A stretch of 64,000 nt of DNA from Comamonadaceae bacterium (GTDB lineage: Bacteria > Pseudomonadota > Gammaproteobacteria > Burkholderiales > Burkholderiaceae_C), in NCBI GenBank assembly GCA_947372865.1, contig CANBVJ010000009.1, forward strand, positions 1-64,000, in the 5' to 3' direction. The stretch's first letter is position 1. Each line of letters begins with the position of its first letter. Positions 23,486-32,957 of this stretch are shown piece after piece. Below the pieces are notes generated by a model. The model was not told where the DNA came from, ran no database searches, and was given only the letters and a program-made list of their open reading frames with translations. The position numbers and the translations under genes are program-made.

Positions 23486-25963
23486 TCATGCCATCGGACG
23501 GCGGCGCATCCCGCTATTCTTTTCACTTTCTTTGGGCAGCGCTTTGCTCAACTTACCCAGGTCGGAAATACGGGCCGCCACGCGGTGGTTGACGCTATCG
23601 GGCGCAAACTGCCCACTGGTCAGAGCGTGGCCCGCTGGCAGGCCAGTCAACACGGCAATCGCCTGGTCCACATGGTCCACAACGTACACGTGGAACCGCC
23701 CTGCCGCCACCGCCGCAACCACGTCTTTGCGCAGCATCAGGTGCACGGCGTTGCTGGCAGGAATCAGCACGCCCTGGCTGCCACTGAGCCCGCGCGCGGC
23801 ACAGATGTCAAAAAAACCCTCGATCTTTTCATTGACGGCGCCAATCGCCTGCACCTGCCCGAACTGGTTGACCGAGCCGGTGACCGCCAGCGACTGCTGC
23901 ACGGGCACATTGGCCAAATGGGACAACAAGGCGCACAACTCGGCCAGCGATGCGCTGTCGCCCTCGACCAGACCATAGGATTGTTCAAACACCAGGCTGG
24001 CGGCCAGCGACAGTGGCTGGTTGCGCGCATAACGCGCCGCCAAAAACGCGGACAAGATCAACACGCCCTTGCTGTGAAGGGCCCCGGCCAACTTGACTTC
24101 ACGCTCAATGTCCACCATCTCGCCGCGGCCCAGGCGGGTGGTGGCGGTGATGCGGATCGGTTGCGCAAAGGCAAAGTCGCCTTGCTGCAGCACCGAAATG
24201 CCGTTGACCTGCCCCACGACGGCACCGGCGGTATCGATCATCAGCGTGCCGCGCAGAATCGCCTCTTGCAAGTGGTCACGCAGCCGGTCCTGGCGGCGAA
24301 TCTGCGCGTCAATGGCCTGCTGCACCTGCTTTTCGCCCGTAACTGGCAAACCCGCCTCGCGCGTCCAGAAGTCTGCTTCCTGCAGCACATCGGCCACGCT
24401 GCGCATGTGCGTGCTCAAGCGCAGCGCGTCGCCCACCAGGCGCGCGCTGTGCTCAATCACCCGGGCCACCGCGCTGCGGTCCAGGGGCAAGAGATTGTCT
24501 TTGGCACACAGGGTGGCCAGCATGCGGACGTACAGGAAATGGTTCTCGGGCGATCGTGCGACGCGCTCCTCAAAGTCGGCCGCCACCTTGAACAGCTCAC
24601 CAAAATCGGGGTCGTATTGCTGCAATAGGTAGTAAAAAATCCGATCGCCAAACAAGACGATCTTTACGTCCAGCGGCATCGGCTCGGGCTCCAGCGACAC
24701 CGTGCTCACCAGGCTGACCATCTGCGCGAGCGACTCCAGGCGAATCTCGCGCGCCTGGAGTGCGCGCTTGAGCGCATCCCAGGCAAAAGGCTGGCCCAGC
24801 ACCTTGCGCACATCAAGCAGCAAATAGCCGCCGTTGGCGCGGTGCAGCGCGCCCGGCTTGATCAGCGTGAAGTCGGTGACCAGCGCCCCGAGCTGCGCAA
24901 TATGCTCCACCCGCCCCATCAGGTTGGCGTAGGTGGGGTTGTCCTCGCTCACGATGGGGGCGCCCACGTGCACGCCGTTGCCCACCAACACATTGACCTG
25001 GTAGCGGTGAAAGCTCTTGCGCGTGACGACCGCTAGGCCCGACAAGTTGGCCGACTCTTCGTCGCTGCGAAAGTCGTCAGCGTTCTCGATCATGTCTTGC
25101 TGTACCAAATCCAGGTGCGCCAAAACCTCGGCCAGGCCCGCAAACCGGGCACGCAATTCGTCCAGCACATGGACCACCACCGCGCGCGTGGTTTCGCGGT
25201 TGAGCTGCTTGAGTTGCTCGCCGCGCTCTTTCATCCACTGCGGAATATGGCTCAGGATTTTTTCCAGGCGCTGCTGCAGCTCGGCAATGGTGGCGCTGAT
25301 GCGCGCGCGCTCTTGTGCCGGCAGCTTGTCGTAGTCCTGGGGTGCCAGCACCTCTTCGTTGCGGGTGGGCGCAAAGGCAAAGCCGCTGGGCGTGCGGATC
25401 AGCACCACCTGCTGCTTGACCGCATCGTCACCGAGTTCCTTGAGCGCCTTGTCCTGTAGCAGGCTAAAGGCGCGCTGAATCGCTTCGGCCTTGGCGCGGT
25501 ACTCCTCGCTCTCAAACAGCGCGGGAATGGCGGTGCGCAAGTACTCCACCCGCTGCGCCAGGCCTTGTTGCAACTCGGTCCCACGCCCGGGCGGCAGGCG
25601 CAAGGCGCGCGGCTTGTGCGTCTGGCCGAAATTATTCAAATAACACCAGTCGGCCGCAGGCGACTCGGTGGCCGCCTTTTCTGCCAAAAACTGGCCCACC
25701 ATGCTGCGCTTGCCCACGCCCGCCGGACCGAGCACAAAAATGTTGTAACCCTCGTGGCGAATTCCCGCCCCAAACCGCACCGCCTCCACCGCGCGCGCTT
25801 GGCCCATCAATTCACCCAAACTCTCCAGTTCTGCCGTGCTCTGGAAAGAAAATTCGGCTGGATCACAAGACTGGTACAGCCGCTGGGGCGACAAGCGAAG
25901 CCTCTCTGCGTCCGATCCCGTGGCCAACTCTTCGGCCCCAGGGCCAACACCTTCCACGCGCAT
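23486..25963 (-). CDS. Lon-like ATP-dependent protease (AAA_32 / LonB-type family)
   Basis: 825 residues. ATP-binding domain with Walker A LGPAGVGKRSM near residue 80 and a long coiled-coil insert (about 180-300). The C-terminal Lon protease domain has the catalytic Ser in EGDSASLAELCALL and Lys in AVNEKIEGFFD, with the linking TGSVNQFGQVQAIGAV strand. The layout matches the soluble Lon-like proteins of COG1067. ATG 25963 is preceded by GGAG; a TTG further up (25978) is less likely. Substrates are unknown. Confidence 0.9.
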   Translation of the reverse strand: MRVEGVGPGAEELATGSDAERLRLSPQRLYQSCDPAEFSFQSTAELESLGELMGQARAVEAVRFGAGIRHEGYNIFVLGPAGVGKRSMVGQFLAEKAATESPAADWCYLNNFGQTHKPRALRLPPGRGTELQQGLAQRVEYLRTAIPALFESEEYRAKAEAIQRAFSLLQDKALKELGDDAVKQQVVLIRTPSGFAFAPTRNEEVLAPQDYDKLPAQERARISATIAELQQRLEKILSHIPQWMKERGEQLKQLNRETTRAVVVHVLDELRARFAGLAEVLAHLDLVQQDMIENADDFRSDEESANLSGLAVVTRKSFHRYQVNVLVGNGVHVGAPIVSEDNPTYANLMGRVEHIAQLGALVTDFTLIKPGALHRANGGYLLLDVRKVLGQPFAWDALKRALQAREIRLESLAQMVSLVSTVSLEPEPMPLDVKIVLFGDRIFYYLLQQYDPDFGELFKVAADFEERVARSPENHFLYVRMLATLCAKDNLLPLDRSAVARVIEHSARLVGDALRLSTHMRSVADVLQEADFWTREAGLPVTGEKQVQQAIDAQIRRQDRLRDHLQEAILRGTLMIDTAGAVVGQVNGISVLQQGDFAFAQPIRITATTRLGRGEMVDIEREVKLAGALHSKGVLILSAFLAARYARNQPLSLAASLVFEQSYGLVEGDSASLAELCALLSHLANVPVQQSLAVTGSVNQFGQVQAIGAVNEKIEGFFDICAARGLSGSQGVLIPASNAVHLMLRKDVVAAVAAGRFHVYVVDHVDQAIAVLTGLPAGHALTSGQFAPDSVNHRVAARISDLGKLSKALPKESEKNSGMRRRPMA

Positions 25964-25978
25964 AAGTTCTCCGTACAA

Positions 25979-26308
25979 CGATGCCGGAATTAGAAACCTT
26001 TAACCCGTTTTGAAAAGTGATCCAGCGCAGTACCGCGCCCCGCCGCAAAACCCGTACGCTAGCGGCCAAAGCATGCGCAAGCGCAAACTATGTGCAATAG
26101 GCCGCTGCACCGCTTCATTGACTGACTTTGCTTGACCTTCAGCACCAACGGCGTCCTTGCGACCCGAAACCAAGGGTGCTATACCCCTACTGCGTCTTTG
26201 GCACCGATCGGGCATGGCGGCTTGTGGCGCAAGGCCAGCGCCGCAAACCCACGCAACACACCGGCGCCAAAGCGATTGCCAGACCATGCCCACTTCCAGG
26301 AGAACGCT
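25979..26308. other. 330-bp intergenic region between divergent genes
   Basis: Lies between the Lon-like gene (minus) and the small Cys-rich gene (plus). Only broken frames are present. I see no repeat or RNA motif. It ends with the CCAGGAG ribosome binding site of the small gene. Confidence 0.3.
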
Positions 26309-26458
26309 ATGACACTTTGCCCCATTGCCGTGATCGCCACCTGCAGCCAATGCCCTGCTGTCAGCTTTTGTCCGCTCAAAACCGTGTTGGGCGACGCCAA
26401 ACCGGAAGACAGCGGCGCGGACCGTCCCCAGGCACCGCCCCCCGACGCCAAGTCTTGA
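26309..26458 (+). CDS. small Cys-rich protein
   Basis: 49 residues from ATG 26309, with AGGAG six bases upstream. Four Cys occur in CPIAVIATCSQCPAVSFCPLK. I recall similar small proteins (CPIAxxxxCxxCPxxxxCPLK) from other betaproteobacteria, all uncharacterised. The Cys pattern could bind a metal or iron-sulfur cluster. The tail is charged and disordered. It lies just ahead of guaC with a terminator-like hairpin between. The strong ribosome site and conserved motif argue that it is translated. Confidence 0.6.
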   Translation: MTLCPIAVIATCSQCPAVSFCPLKTVLGDAKPEDSGADRPQAPPPDAKS

Positions 26459-26573
26459 GCTACGGAGTGACTGCATCCGCTGCCAAAGCCGTTTTGCGCC
26501 CGGGCGCAACGGCGGCTTGAGGCCCAAACGGGGCACTCCGGCGCCCGACCCATTTGCGTGCGTAAAATCAATC

Positions 26574-26608
26574 ACCGGGCCCAAGCATTTGGCACCCGGT
26601 ATTTTTTT
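26574..26608 (+). terminator. terminator or attenuator in the leader of guaC
   Basis: ACCGGG (26574-26579) and CCCGGT (26595-26600), with inner CCAA/TTGG pairing, are followed by ATTTTTTT. It is either the terminator of the small Cys-rich gene or an attenuator for guaC, which starts 55 bp later. Confidence 0.75.
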
Positions 26609-26662
26609 GCCGGTTCCAATCCAAGTGCCCCGAACTGATTCAACCTTTTGGAGCCTTGGGCC

Positions 26663-27640
26663 ATGGAAATTTTTGACTACGACAACATTCTTCTGCTGCC
26701 ACGCAAATGCCGCGTCGAAAGCCGCTCGGAATGTGACGCCGGTGTAGAACTCGGCGCGCGCCGCTTTCGCCTGCCGGTGGTACCGGCCAACATGAAAACC
26801 GTGGTGGACGAACCCATCTGCGTCTGGCTGGCGCAAAACGGCTACTTTTACGTCATGCACCGCTTTGACCTGGACAATGTGCGCTTTGCCCAGGACATGG
26901 CGGCCAAGGGCTTGTACGTGTCCATCTCGCTGGGCGTTAAAAAGGCCGACTACGACACGGTAGACCAATTCGTCGCACTGGGCCTGACGCCCGACTACAT
27001 CACCATCGACATCGCCCATGGGCACGCCGACAGTGTGAAAAACATGATCACCTACCTCAAGGAAAAGCTGCCAGGCAGCTTCATCATCGCGGGCAACGTG
27101 GGCACGCCCGAGGCGGTGATTGACCTGGAAAACTGGGGCGCGGACGCCACCAAGGTCGGCATCGGCCCGGGCAAGGTGTGTATTACCAAGCTCAAGACCG
27201 GCTTTGGCACCGGCGGCTGGCAGCTCAGCGCGCTCAAATGGTGCGCGCGCGTGGCCACTAAGCCCATCATTGCCGACGGCGGCATCCGCGACCACGGCGA
27301 CATTGCCAAAAGCATCCGCTTTGGCGCGTCCATGGTCATGATCGGCTCGCTGTTTGCCGGCCACGAAGAGTCGCCCGGCCAAACCGTCGAAGTGGACGGC
27401 AAGCTCTACAAAGAATATTACGGCTCGGCCAGCGACTTCAACAAGGGCGAATACAAGCACGTCGAAGGCAAGCGCATTTTGGAAGCCATCAAGGGCAAGC
27501 TGGCCGACACGCTAATTGAGATGGAGCAAGACGTGCAAAGCTCGATCAGCTACTCGGGTGGCAAAAAGCTGATGGACATCCGCAAGGTCAACTACGTCAC
27601 CCTGGGCGGCGACAACGCCGGTGAACATTTACTGATGTAA
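26663..27640 (+). CDS. guaC: GMP reductase
   Basis: 325 residues, the length of the short (type 2) GMP reductases. Turns GMP into IMP with NADPH in purine salvage. The catalytic Cys is in [17 protein letters not shown]; the IMP/GMP-phosphate site is [16 protein letters not shown] and [19 protein letters not shown]. It lacks the CBS domains of IMP dehydrogenase. ATG 26663 lies within GGAGCCTTGGGCC, a plausible ribosome site. A hydroxyacid reductase gene follows by 10 bp. Confidence 0.94.
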   Translation: MEIFDYDNILLLPRKCRVESRSECDAGVELGARRFRLPVVPANMKTVVDEPICVWLAQNGYFYVMHRFDLDNVRFAQDMAAKGLYVSISLGVKKADYDTVDQFVALGLTPDYITIDIAHGHADSVKNMITYLKEKLPGSFIIAGNVGTPEAVIDLENWGADATKVGIGPGKVCITKLKTGFGTGGWQLSALKWCARVATKPIIADGGIRDHGDIAKSIRFGASMVMIGSLFAGHEESPGQTVEVDGKLYKEYYGSASDFNKGEYKHVEGKRILEAIKGKLADTLIEMEQDVQSSISYSGGKKLMDIRKVNYVTLGGDNAGEHLLM

Positions 27641-27650
27641 GGAAGCCCCC

Positions 27651-28520
27651 ATGAAAGTCGCTGTTCTCGGCCTGGGCCTGATGGGCCTGCCCATGGCGCG
27701 GCGCTTGTGCGAAGCCGGTCTGGAAGTGCATGTCTGGAACCGCACTGCCGCCAAGGCCGCGCCGCTGCTGGACCTGGGCGCCATAGCCCATGCCAGCGCC
27801 GCGCAGGCTGTTTCGCAAGCTGACTTGACCATCACGATGCTCGAAGATGGCGACGTGGTCGAGTCCGTGTTGCTCGATCCGCACAACCTGGCGGCCCTGC
27901 GCCGGGGCAGCCTGGTGGTGGACATGTCGTCGATTGCGCCTGCGCAAGCCCGCGCCCACGCGCAGGCACTGCAGGCGGTGGGCGTGCGCTACCTGGACGC
28001 ACCGGTTTCCGGCGGTACCTTGGGCGCCGAACAAGGAACGCTGGCCATTATGGCCGGTGGCGCGCAAAGCGATTTGGACGAAGCGATGGAAGCCTTGGCC
28101 CATTTGGGCCGCGCCACGCTGGTCGGGCCCCACGGCTGCGGCCAACTGGCCAAGTTGGCCAACCAGATGATTGTGGGTATCACCATAGGCGCAGTGGCCG
28201 AGGCCTTGCTGCTGTGCGACAAAGGCGGCGCCGACATGGCCAAGGTCAAAGAGGCCATCACTGGTGGCTTTGCCGACAGCCGCATTCTGCAATTCCACGG
28301 CCAGCGCATGGTGGAGCGCGACTTTGCGCCGCGCGGGCGCATGAGCGTGCAACTCAAGGACATGCGCAACGCCATGACCACGGCGGGCGAACTTGGTTTT
28401 GACGCGCCGGTCACCAGCCTGCTGGAGCAGCTTTACGCTGACGCAAACAAAAACGGCCTGTCCGGTTTGGATCAGGCCGCTTTGTTTGTAGAACTGGCCC
28501 GCCGCAACGGCATGGCCTGA
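27651..28520 (+). CDS. NAD(P)-dependent 3-hydroxyisobutyrate-dehydrogenase-family reductase
   Basis: 289 residues. The beta-hydroxyacid dehydrogenase family signatures are GLGLMGLPMARRLCEAG (dinucleotide), APVSGGTLGAEQGTLAIMAGG (substrate) and GQLAKLANQM with the catalytic Lys. It may be a tartronate-semialdehyde or glyoxylate/succinic-semialdehyde reductase, or 3-hydroxyisobutyrate dehydrogenase. The Arg or Asp that chooses NADP versus NAD (here NRTAAKAAPL, Arg) favours NADP. Start ATG 27651, directly after guaC, so probably the same transcript, though no shared pathway is evident. Confidence 0.9.
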   Translation: MKVAVLGLGLMGLPMARRLCEAGLEVHVWNRTAAKAAPLLDLGAIAHASAAQAVSQADLTITMLEDGDVVESVLLDPHNLAALRRGSLVVDMSSIAPAQARAHAQALQAVGVRYLDAPVSGGTLGAEQGTLAIMAGGAQSDLDEAMEALAHLGRATLVGPHGCGQLAKLANQMIVGITIGAVAEALLLCDKGGADMAKVKEAITGGFADSRILQFHGQRMVERDFAPRGRMSVQLKDMRNAMTTAGELGFDAPVTSLLEQLYADANKNGLSGLDQAALFVELARRNGMA

Positions 28521-28543
28521 ACTAGCAACCCGCTCGCGCGGTA

Positions 28544-30472
28544 TTAGTCTGCGTTGCGCGTGGGACGCTTTTTGGCGTCACGGGGCACAAACACCTTGCC
28601 GCCGTTGCCGGGTTTGGCAAAGCCGGTGGGCTTGCCAAAAGCAGGCTTGCGGGCAGCAAAATCGCCGCGCGGCGCGCCGAAATCACCCCGAGGGGCGAAA
28701 TCTGCACGGGGTGCGTCGTTGCGAGGCGCAAAGTCACCACGGGGGGCGAAATCGCCGCGCGGGGCAAAGTCGCCACGGGGTGGGAAGTTGCCACGAGGAG
28801 CGGCGTTGCCAGGGTTGTGGCCCGAGTTGAAACGGTCGTTGAAACCGCCCTTGCGCTCGTAGCTAAAGCCTTCGCGTGCGGCGCCGCTGAAATCGCGCGA
28901 ATTTCCGCCGAAATCACGGTTACCACCGGCAGGTGCGCGGTCGGCAAAACCACCGCGGTTGCCGCCAAAGCCGCCTTCACGCGGGCCACTGCTGAATTTG
29001 CGATCACGGTCGCCGCCACCATTGCGTCCACCAAAACCGGCGCTCGGGCGCGATTCAGGCATGCGTTGCTGCGGCTCCAGGCCTGGCACCACTTCGGCCT
29101 TAATGGGCTGGCGGGTATAGGCTTCGATGTCAAAAATCTTGCGGCGGTCGCGCATTTCGGCAAAGGTAATTGCCAAGCCATCGCGTCCAGCACGGCCCGT
29201 GCGGCCAATGCGGTGGGTGTAATCCTCGGCCTTCATCGGCAAGCCGAAGTTAAACACGTGGGTGATGGTGGGCACGTCAATACCGCGCGCTGCCACGTCC
29301 GTGGCCACCAGAATTTGCACATGGCCTTGGCGCAGCGCCATCAGGCGGCGGTTGCGCAGACCCTGGCTCAGAGCGCCGTGCAAGGCCACGGCGTCAAAGC
29401 CATCTTGTTGCAAGTCGTTGGCCAAACCGTCGCACTCGATTTGCGTGCTGGCAAAAACGATGGCCTGGTTGATACCGGTGTCACGCAACCAGTGGTCCAG
29501 CAGTTTGCGCTTGTGCTGCGCGTTGTCGGCCCAAAACAGCACTTGCTTGATGTTGGCGTGCTTTTCTTGCGGGCTGTCGATGGTGATGCGCTGGGGTTCG
29601 CGCATCACGCGGGCAGCGAGCTGCTGAATGCGTGGCGCAAAGGTGGCGCTGAACATCATGGTTTGCTTGCGGTCAATCGTGAGCTGGTTGATCTCGGCCA
29701 AATCGTCGGAGAAGCCCAGGTCGAGCATGCGGTCGGCTTCGTCCACCACCAAAAACTGCACTTGGTCGAGCTTGATCTGCATCGAACGCTGCAAGTCCAG
29801 CAAACGGCCGGGGGTTGCAACCACCAGATTGGCGTTTTGCAGCTTGGCGATTTGCAGTTGGTAAGGCATGCCACCCACGATGTTGGCCACGCGCAGGCCA
29901 CGGCAATGCTGCACCAGGTCAATCGCATCATGCGCGACTTGCTGGGCGAGTTCGCGGGTGGGGCAAACGATCAGGGCGCCGGGTGTGGGCGCTTTGAAGT
30001 TGCGGGGGTTGGTCGGGTCTTTGCGCTTGGAGCGCTTGGGAGCGGCTTCGCCCTTGGCCGCAGCGTCGGCCACGGCTTGCTCGTATTCCAGGCGCTCGGC
30101 TTCTTCGGCATCGGCGGCTTGCTTGAGCAAGGTGTGCAACACCGGCAGCAAGAAAGCTGCGGTCTTGCCGCTTCCGGTCTGGCTGGAGACCATCAAGTCA
30201 ATGTAGGTTGCGGCTTTGGCGCTGGCAGCAGCAGTGGGCAATGCCAGCGGAATCACCTTCATTTGCACAGCGGTGGGCTGGGTGTAACCCAGGTCTTTGC
30301 AGGCCTGCACCAGCTCAGGGGCCAGGGCGAGTTCGACAAAGCCGTTGGGTACTTCGGGCTCTTGCACAGCGTCCACCAGAACTTCGGCAGACGCCATTTC
30401 CACGTCCGTGGATTCGATGGAAAGGTTTTCAACAGGCGCGAATTCGCCCGTTACTTCAAAAGTATCAGTCAT
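28544..30472 (-). CDS. DEAD-box ATP-dependent RNA helicase
   Basis: 642 residues. Q motif GYTQPTAVQ, motif I SSQTGSGKTAAF, DEAD motif VVDEADRMLDLGF, SAT, and the helicase C domain with VATDVAARGIDVPTI and HRIGRTGRAGRDG. The insert of about 60 residues (KDPTNPRNFKAPTPG region) after motif I is typical of RhlE/CsdA-like enzymes of betaproteobacteria. The tail from about residue 455 is disordered and carries RGG/RGDF repeats that bind RNA. It is likely a ribosome-assembly or cold-response helicase. A long leader with a hairpin precedes the ATG. Confidence 0.94.
   Translation of the reverse strand: MTDTFEVTGEFAPVENLSIESTDVEMASAEVLVDAVQEPEVPNGFVELALAPELVQACKDLGYTQPTAVQMKVIPLALPTAAASAKAATYIDLMVSSQTGSGKTAAFLLPVLHTLLKQAADAEEAERLEYEQAVADAAAKGEAAPKRSKRKDPTNPRNFKAPTPGALIVCPTRELAQQVAHDAIDLVQHCRGLRVANIVGGMPYQLQIAKLQNANLVVATPGRLLDLQRSMQIKLDQVQFLVVDEADRMLDLGFSDDLAEINQLTIDRKQTMMFSATFAPRIQQLAARVMREPQRITIDSPQEKHANIKQVLFWADNAQHKRKLLDHWLRDTGINQAIVFASTQIECDGLANDLQQDGFDAVALHGALSQGLRNRRLMALRQGHVQILVATDVAARGIDVPTITHVFNFGLPMKAEDYTHRIGRTGRAGRDGLAITFAEMRDRRKIFDIEAYTRQPIKAEVVPGLEPQQRMPESRPSAGFGGRNGGGDRDRKFSSGPREGGFGGNRGGFADRAPAGGNRDFGGNSRDFSGAAREGFSYERKGGFNDRFNSGHNPGNAAPRGNFPPRGDFAPRGDFAPRGDFAPRNDAPRADFAPRGDFGAPRGDFAARKPAFGKPTGFAKPGNGGKVFVPRDAKKRPTRNAD
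28665..28795 (-). repeat. RGDFAP tandem coding repeat in helicase tail
   Basis: About seven imperfect copies of an 18-bp unit encoding (P)RGDFA lie in the 3' part of the helicase gene. Codon-level similarity shows recent slippage expansion. They encode the disordered RNA-binding tail. Confidence 0.75.
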
Positions 30473-30722
30473 TTATTTCTCACACGCGAACGCCACCCGA
30501 GAGGTGGGCGTTCCGTCAATGGTTAAAAAACATCAACCATCAAACGGAACCTGCTCTGACTCTGAAAAGAGTTCAATCAGCGCTGGGGGCCCATGTCGTG
30601 GGGCCCGGTGAATGAAGGGAGATGTACAAAATCGCTGCACGTACCTAAATGTCGTTCCAGCGAAGCCCTGAATTATGGCACGTATTCGGGTTATTACCTA
30701 ATTTCTGTGACAAATGACAATT
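30473..30722 (-). promoter_or_regulatory. long 5' leader of the DEAD-box helicase with start-proximal hairpin
   Basis: 250 bp before the helicase ATG, downstream of the orn stop (orn is upstream on the same strand). The 26-bp hairpin GAACGCCACCC/GGTGGGCGTTC (30488-30513), with one bulge, lies about 16 bases before the ATG and may modulate translation, as leaders of cold-inducible helicases do. A CATAAT/TATAAT-like box further up (about 30671) is possible but unproven. Confidence 0.4.
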
Positions 30723-31289
30723 TCACAACTTCAAAAAGTGGGTGCGATAGTGCTCAAGTTCGTCGATCGACTCGTGCACATCGGCCAGCGCCGTGTGGCG
30801 CTGCTGCTTCTTGAAAGACGCATAGACCTCAGGCCGCCAGCGCCGACTCAGCTCTTTGAGGGTGCTCACATCGAGGTTGCGGTAGTGGAAAAAGACTTCG
30901 AGCTTGGGCATGTATTCCACAAGGAAGCGCCTGTCCTGGCCAATGGTGTTGCCGCACATGGGCGAAGCTCCCGCAGGCACAAAGCGCGTCAAAAACGCGA
31001 GCAGCTCGGTTTGCGCCTGTTCCTCTGTGGTGGTGGAGACGCGCACCTTGTCGATCAGGCCGCTTTTGCCGTGCGTGCCCTTATTCCACGCATCCATTTT
31101 GTCGAGCTGCGCGTCAGACTGGTGGATCACGAACACCGGCCCTTCGGTGCGGTTTTCCAGGTTCGGGCCAGTGACGACAACTGCGATTTCGATCAAGCGG
31201 TCTTGCACCGGGCTCAAGCCCGTCATCTCGCAATCGAGCCAGACGAGATTTTTATCGGATTTGGGTAAAGAGGGGGTGTTTTCAGACAT
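30723..31289 (-). CDS. orn: oligoribonuclease
   Basis: 188 residues. DEDDh 3'-5' exonuclease that finishes RNA decay by cutting 2-5-mers (including pGpG, the breakdown product of c-di-GMP). The catalytic acids are in [17 protein letters not shown] and [10 protein letters not shown]; the last also holds the His. ATG 31289. It is divergent from the M48 peptidase gene. It closes the c-di-GMP degradation route in the cell, a general link to the riboswitch earlier in the window. Confidence 0.97.
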   Translation of the reverse strand: MSENTPSLPKSDKNLVWLDCEMTGLSPVQDRLIEIAVVVTGPNLENRTEGPVFVIHQSDAQLDKMDAWNKGTHGKSGLIDKVRVSTTTEEQAQTELLAFLTRFVPAGASPMCGNTIGQDRRFLVEYMPKLEVFFHYRNLDVSTLKELSRRWRPEVYASFKKQQRHTALADVHESIDELEHYRTHFLKL

Positions 31290-31323
31290 GCGTGGATTGT
31301 CGCCGATGGCCTAAACTCGGACG

Positions 31324-32610
31324 ATGCCCGAAGCCCTTGCCAATCCGTCCAATATATTTACCTTTGCCTTTGCTGCGGCGCTGATGTGCAGTCTGAGCCT
31401 TAAATTTTGGCTGGACACGCGCCAGGTGCGCCACGTGGCGCAACACCGTGGCGCGGTGCCTGCGGCATTCGCCAGCCGCATACCGCTGGCAGCCCACCAA
31501 AAGGCGGCCGATTACACGGTGGCCAAAACCCGTTTTGGCATGCTGGAACTGGCCTGGGGCGTGGCCGTAACGCTGGGTTGGACGCTCTTGGGCGGTCTGA
31601 ATGCCTTGAACGAATTCGTGGCGCAGCAATGGGGCCCGGGGCTGGTGTCGCAAGCCGCGCTGATGGGCCTGTTCATAGCCATCAACGCAGTGATCGACAT
31701 TCCGTTTAGCCTGTACGGTACCTTTGTGATTGAAAAAGCCTTTGGCTTTAACAAGACCACGCCCATGCTCTGGCTACAAGACCTGGCCAAGTCGGTGGTG
31801 CTGGGGCTGCTTATTGGCACACCGCTCTTGCTGCTGGTGCTGTGGCTCATGGGAGCGGCGGGGCCAGCGTGGTGGCTTTGGACCTGGGGCGTGTGGATGG
31901 GTTTTAACGTGCTGACCATGCTGGTCTACCCGACCTGGATTGCGCCCTGGTTCAACAAATTTCAGCCTCTGGAAGACGCTGCACTTGCGGCGCGGGTGCA
32001 GGCATTAATGCAGCGCTGCGGCTTTCGGGCCCAGGGCTTTTATGTGATGGACGGCAGCAAGCGCAGTGCCCACGCCAACGCTTATTTCACTGGCTTTGGC
32101 GCATCCAAGCGCGTGGTGTTTTATGACACCTTGCTTGCGCGCCTGAACGCCGACGAGGTGGATGCGGTGCTAGCCCATGAGCTGGGGCATTTCGCCCACC
32201 GCCACATCCTCAAACGCGTGCTGTCGCTATTCGCTTTGAGCCTGCTGGGCTTTGCGCTCTTGGGCTGGCTCGGCACGCGGGTGTGGTTTTATACGGGCCT
32301 GGGCGTGCTGCCCAATCTGGGCGACGCCAATGACGCGTTGGCCCTGCTCTTGTTCATGCTGGCTTTGCCGCCGTTTACCGCGTTTATCGGCCCGGTTTTT
32401 TCCTGGATTTCGCGCCGCCATGAGTTTGAGGCGGACGCCTATGCGGTACAGAAGTCCAGCGGCGCGCACCTGTCATCGGCGCTGCTCAAGCTCTATGAGG
32501 ACAACGCCACCACGCTCACACCCGACCCCTGGTACGTGCGCTTTTACTACTCGCATCCCCCGGCCATGCAGCGACTGAGCCGAATGGCAACCCAAGGCGG
32601 TGCAGCATGA
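31324..32610 (+). CDS. M48-family membrane zinc metallopeptidase (Ste24/CAAX prenyl protease-like)
   Basis: 428 residues. Seven or so transmembrane segments surround a zinc site, with HELGHFAHRH near residue 285 and the third ligand Glu in RRHEFEADAYAV. The N-terminal domain is that of the Ste24-type peptidases. Bacteria lack CAAX prenylation, so the role is probably membrane-protein quality control. ATG 31324. It overlaps the pterin dehydratase gene by 4 bases (ATGA). Confidence 0.93.
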   Translation: MPEALANPSNIFTFAFAAALMCSLSLKFWLDTRQVRHVAQHRGAVPAAFASRIPLAAHQKAADYTVAKTRFGMLELAWGVAVTLGWTLLGGLNALNEFVAQQWGPGLVSQAALMGLFIAINAVIDIPFSLYGTFVIEKAFGFNKTTPMLWLQDLAKSVVLGLLIGTPLLLLVLWLMGAAGPAWWLWTWGVWMGFNVLTMLVYPTWIAPWFNKFQPLEDAALAARVQALMQRCGFRAQGFYVMDGSKRSAHANAYFTGFGASKRVVFYDTLLARLNADEVDAVLAHELGHFAHRHILKRVLSLFALSLLGFALLGWLGTRVWFYTGLGVLPNLGDANDALALLLFMLALPPFTAFIGPVFSWISRRHEFEADAYAVQKSSGAHLSSALLKLYEDNATTLTPDPWYVRFYYSHPPAMQRLSRMATQGGAA

Positions 32611-32957
32611 CGGCGGATTCACTGCGCCCCGTGCGCAACGCGCTGACGGCGCCACAAATTGTGGCCAAACTGGCGCAACTGCAGGGCTGGCGCCTGAGTG
32701 GGGACGGCGCGGATGTGTCCATTGAAAAAACTTACGCGTTCAAGAGCTATTTGCAGACCATGGCCTTTGTGAACGCGGTTGCTTTTTTGGCCGAGCAGAA
32801 CGATCACCACCCGGAAATTCTGGTGCGCTACAAGACCTGCAGCGTGCGCTGGCGCACCCATGACGTGCGGGGCATTTCGCACAGCGACTTTGAATGCGCG
32901 CTCAAGGTGGATGCGCTCTTGGGTGACGCCAACGCGGCGGGACCACACATTGGCTGA
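32607..32957 (+). CDS. phhB: 4a-hydroxytetrahydrobiopterin dehydratase (pterin carbinolamine dehydratase)
   Basis: 116 residues. The family motif is AFLAEQNDHHPEILVRYKTCSVRWRTHDVRGISHSDF, with the catalytic His residues in NDHHPE. It recycles pterin cofactor in phenylalanine hydroxylation, or has a separate housekeeping role when no such hydroxylase is linked, as here. Start at ATG 32607 is coupled to the M48 peptidase gene; the end overlaps the rsgA start. Confidence 0.92.
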   Translation: MTADSLRPVRNALTAPQIVAKLAQLQGWRLSGDGADVSIEKTYAFKSYLQTMAFVNAVAFLAEQNDHHPEILVRYKTCSVRWRTHDVRGISHSDFECALKVDALLGDANAAGPHIG

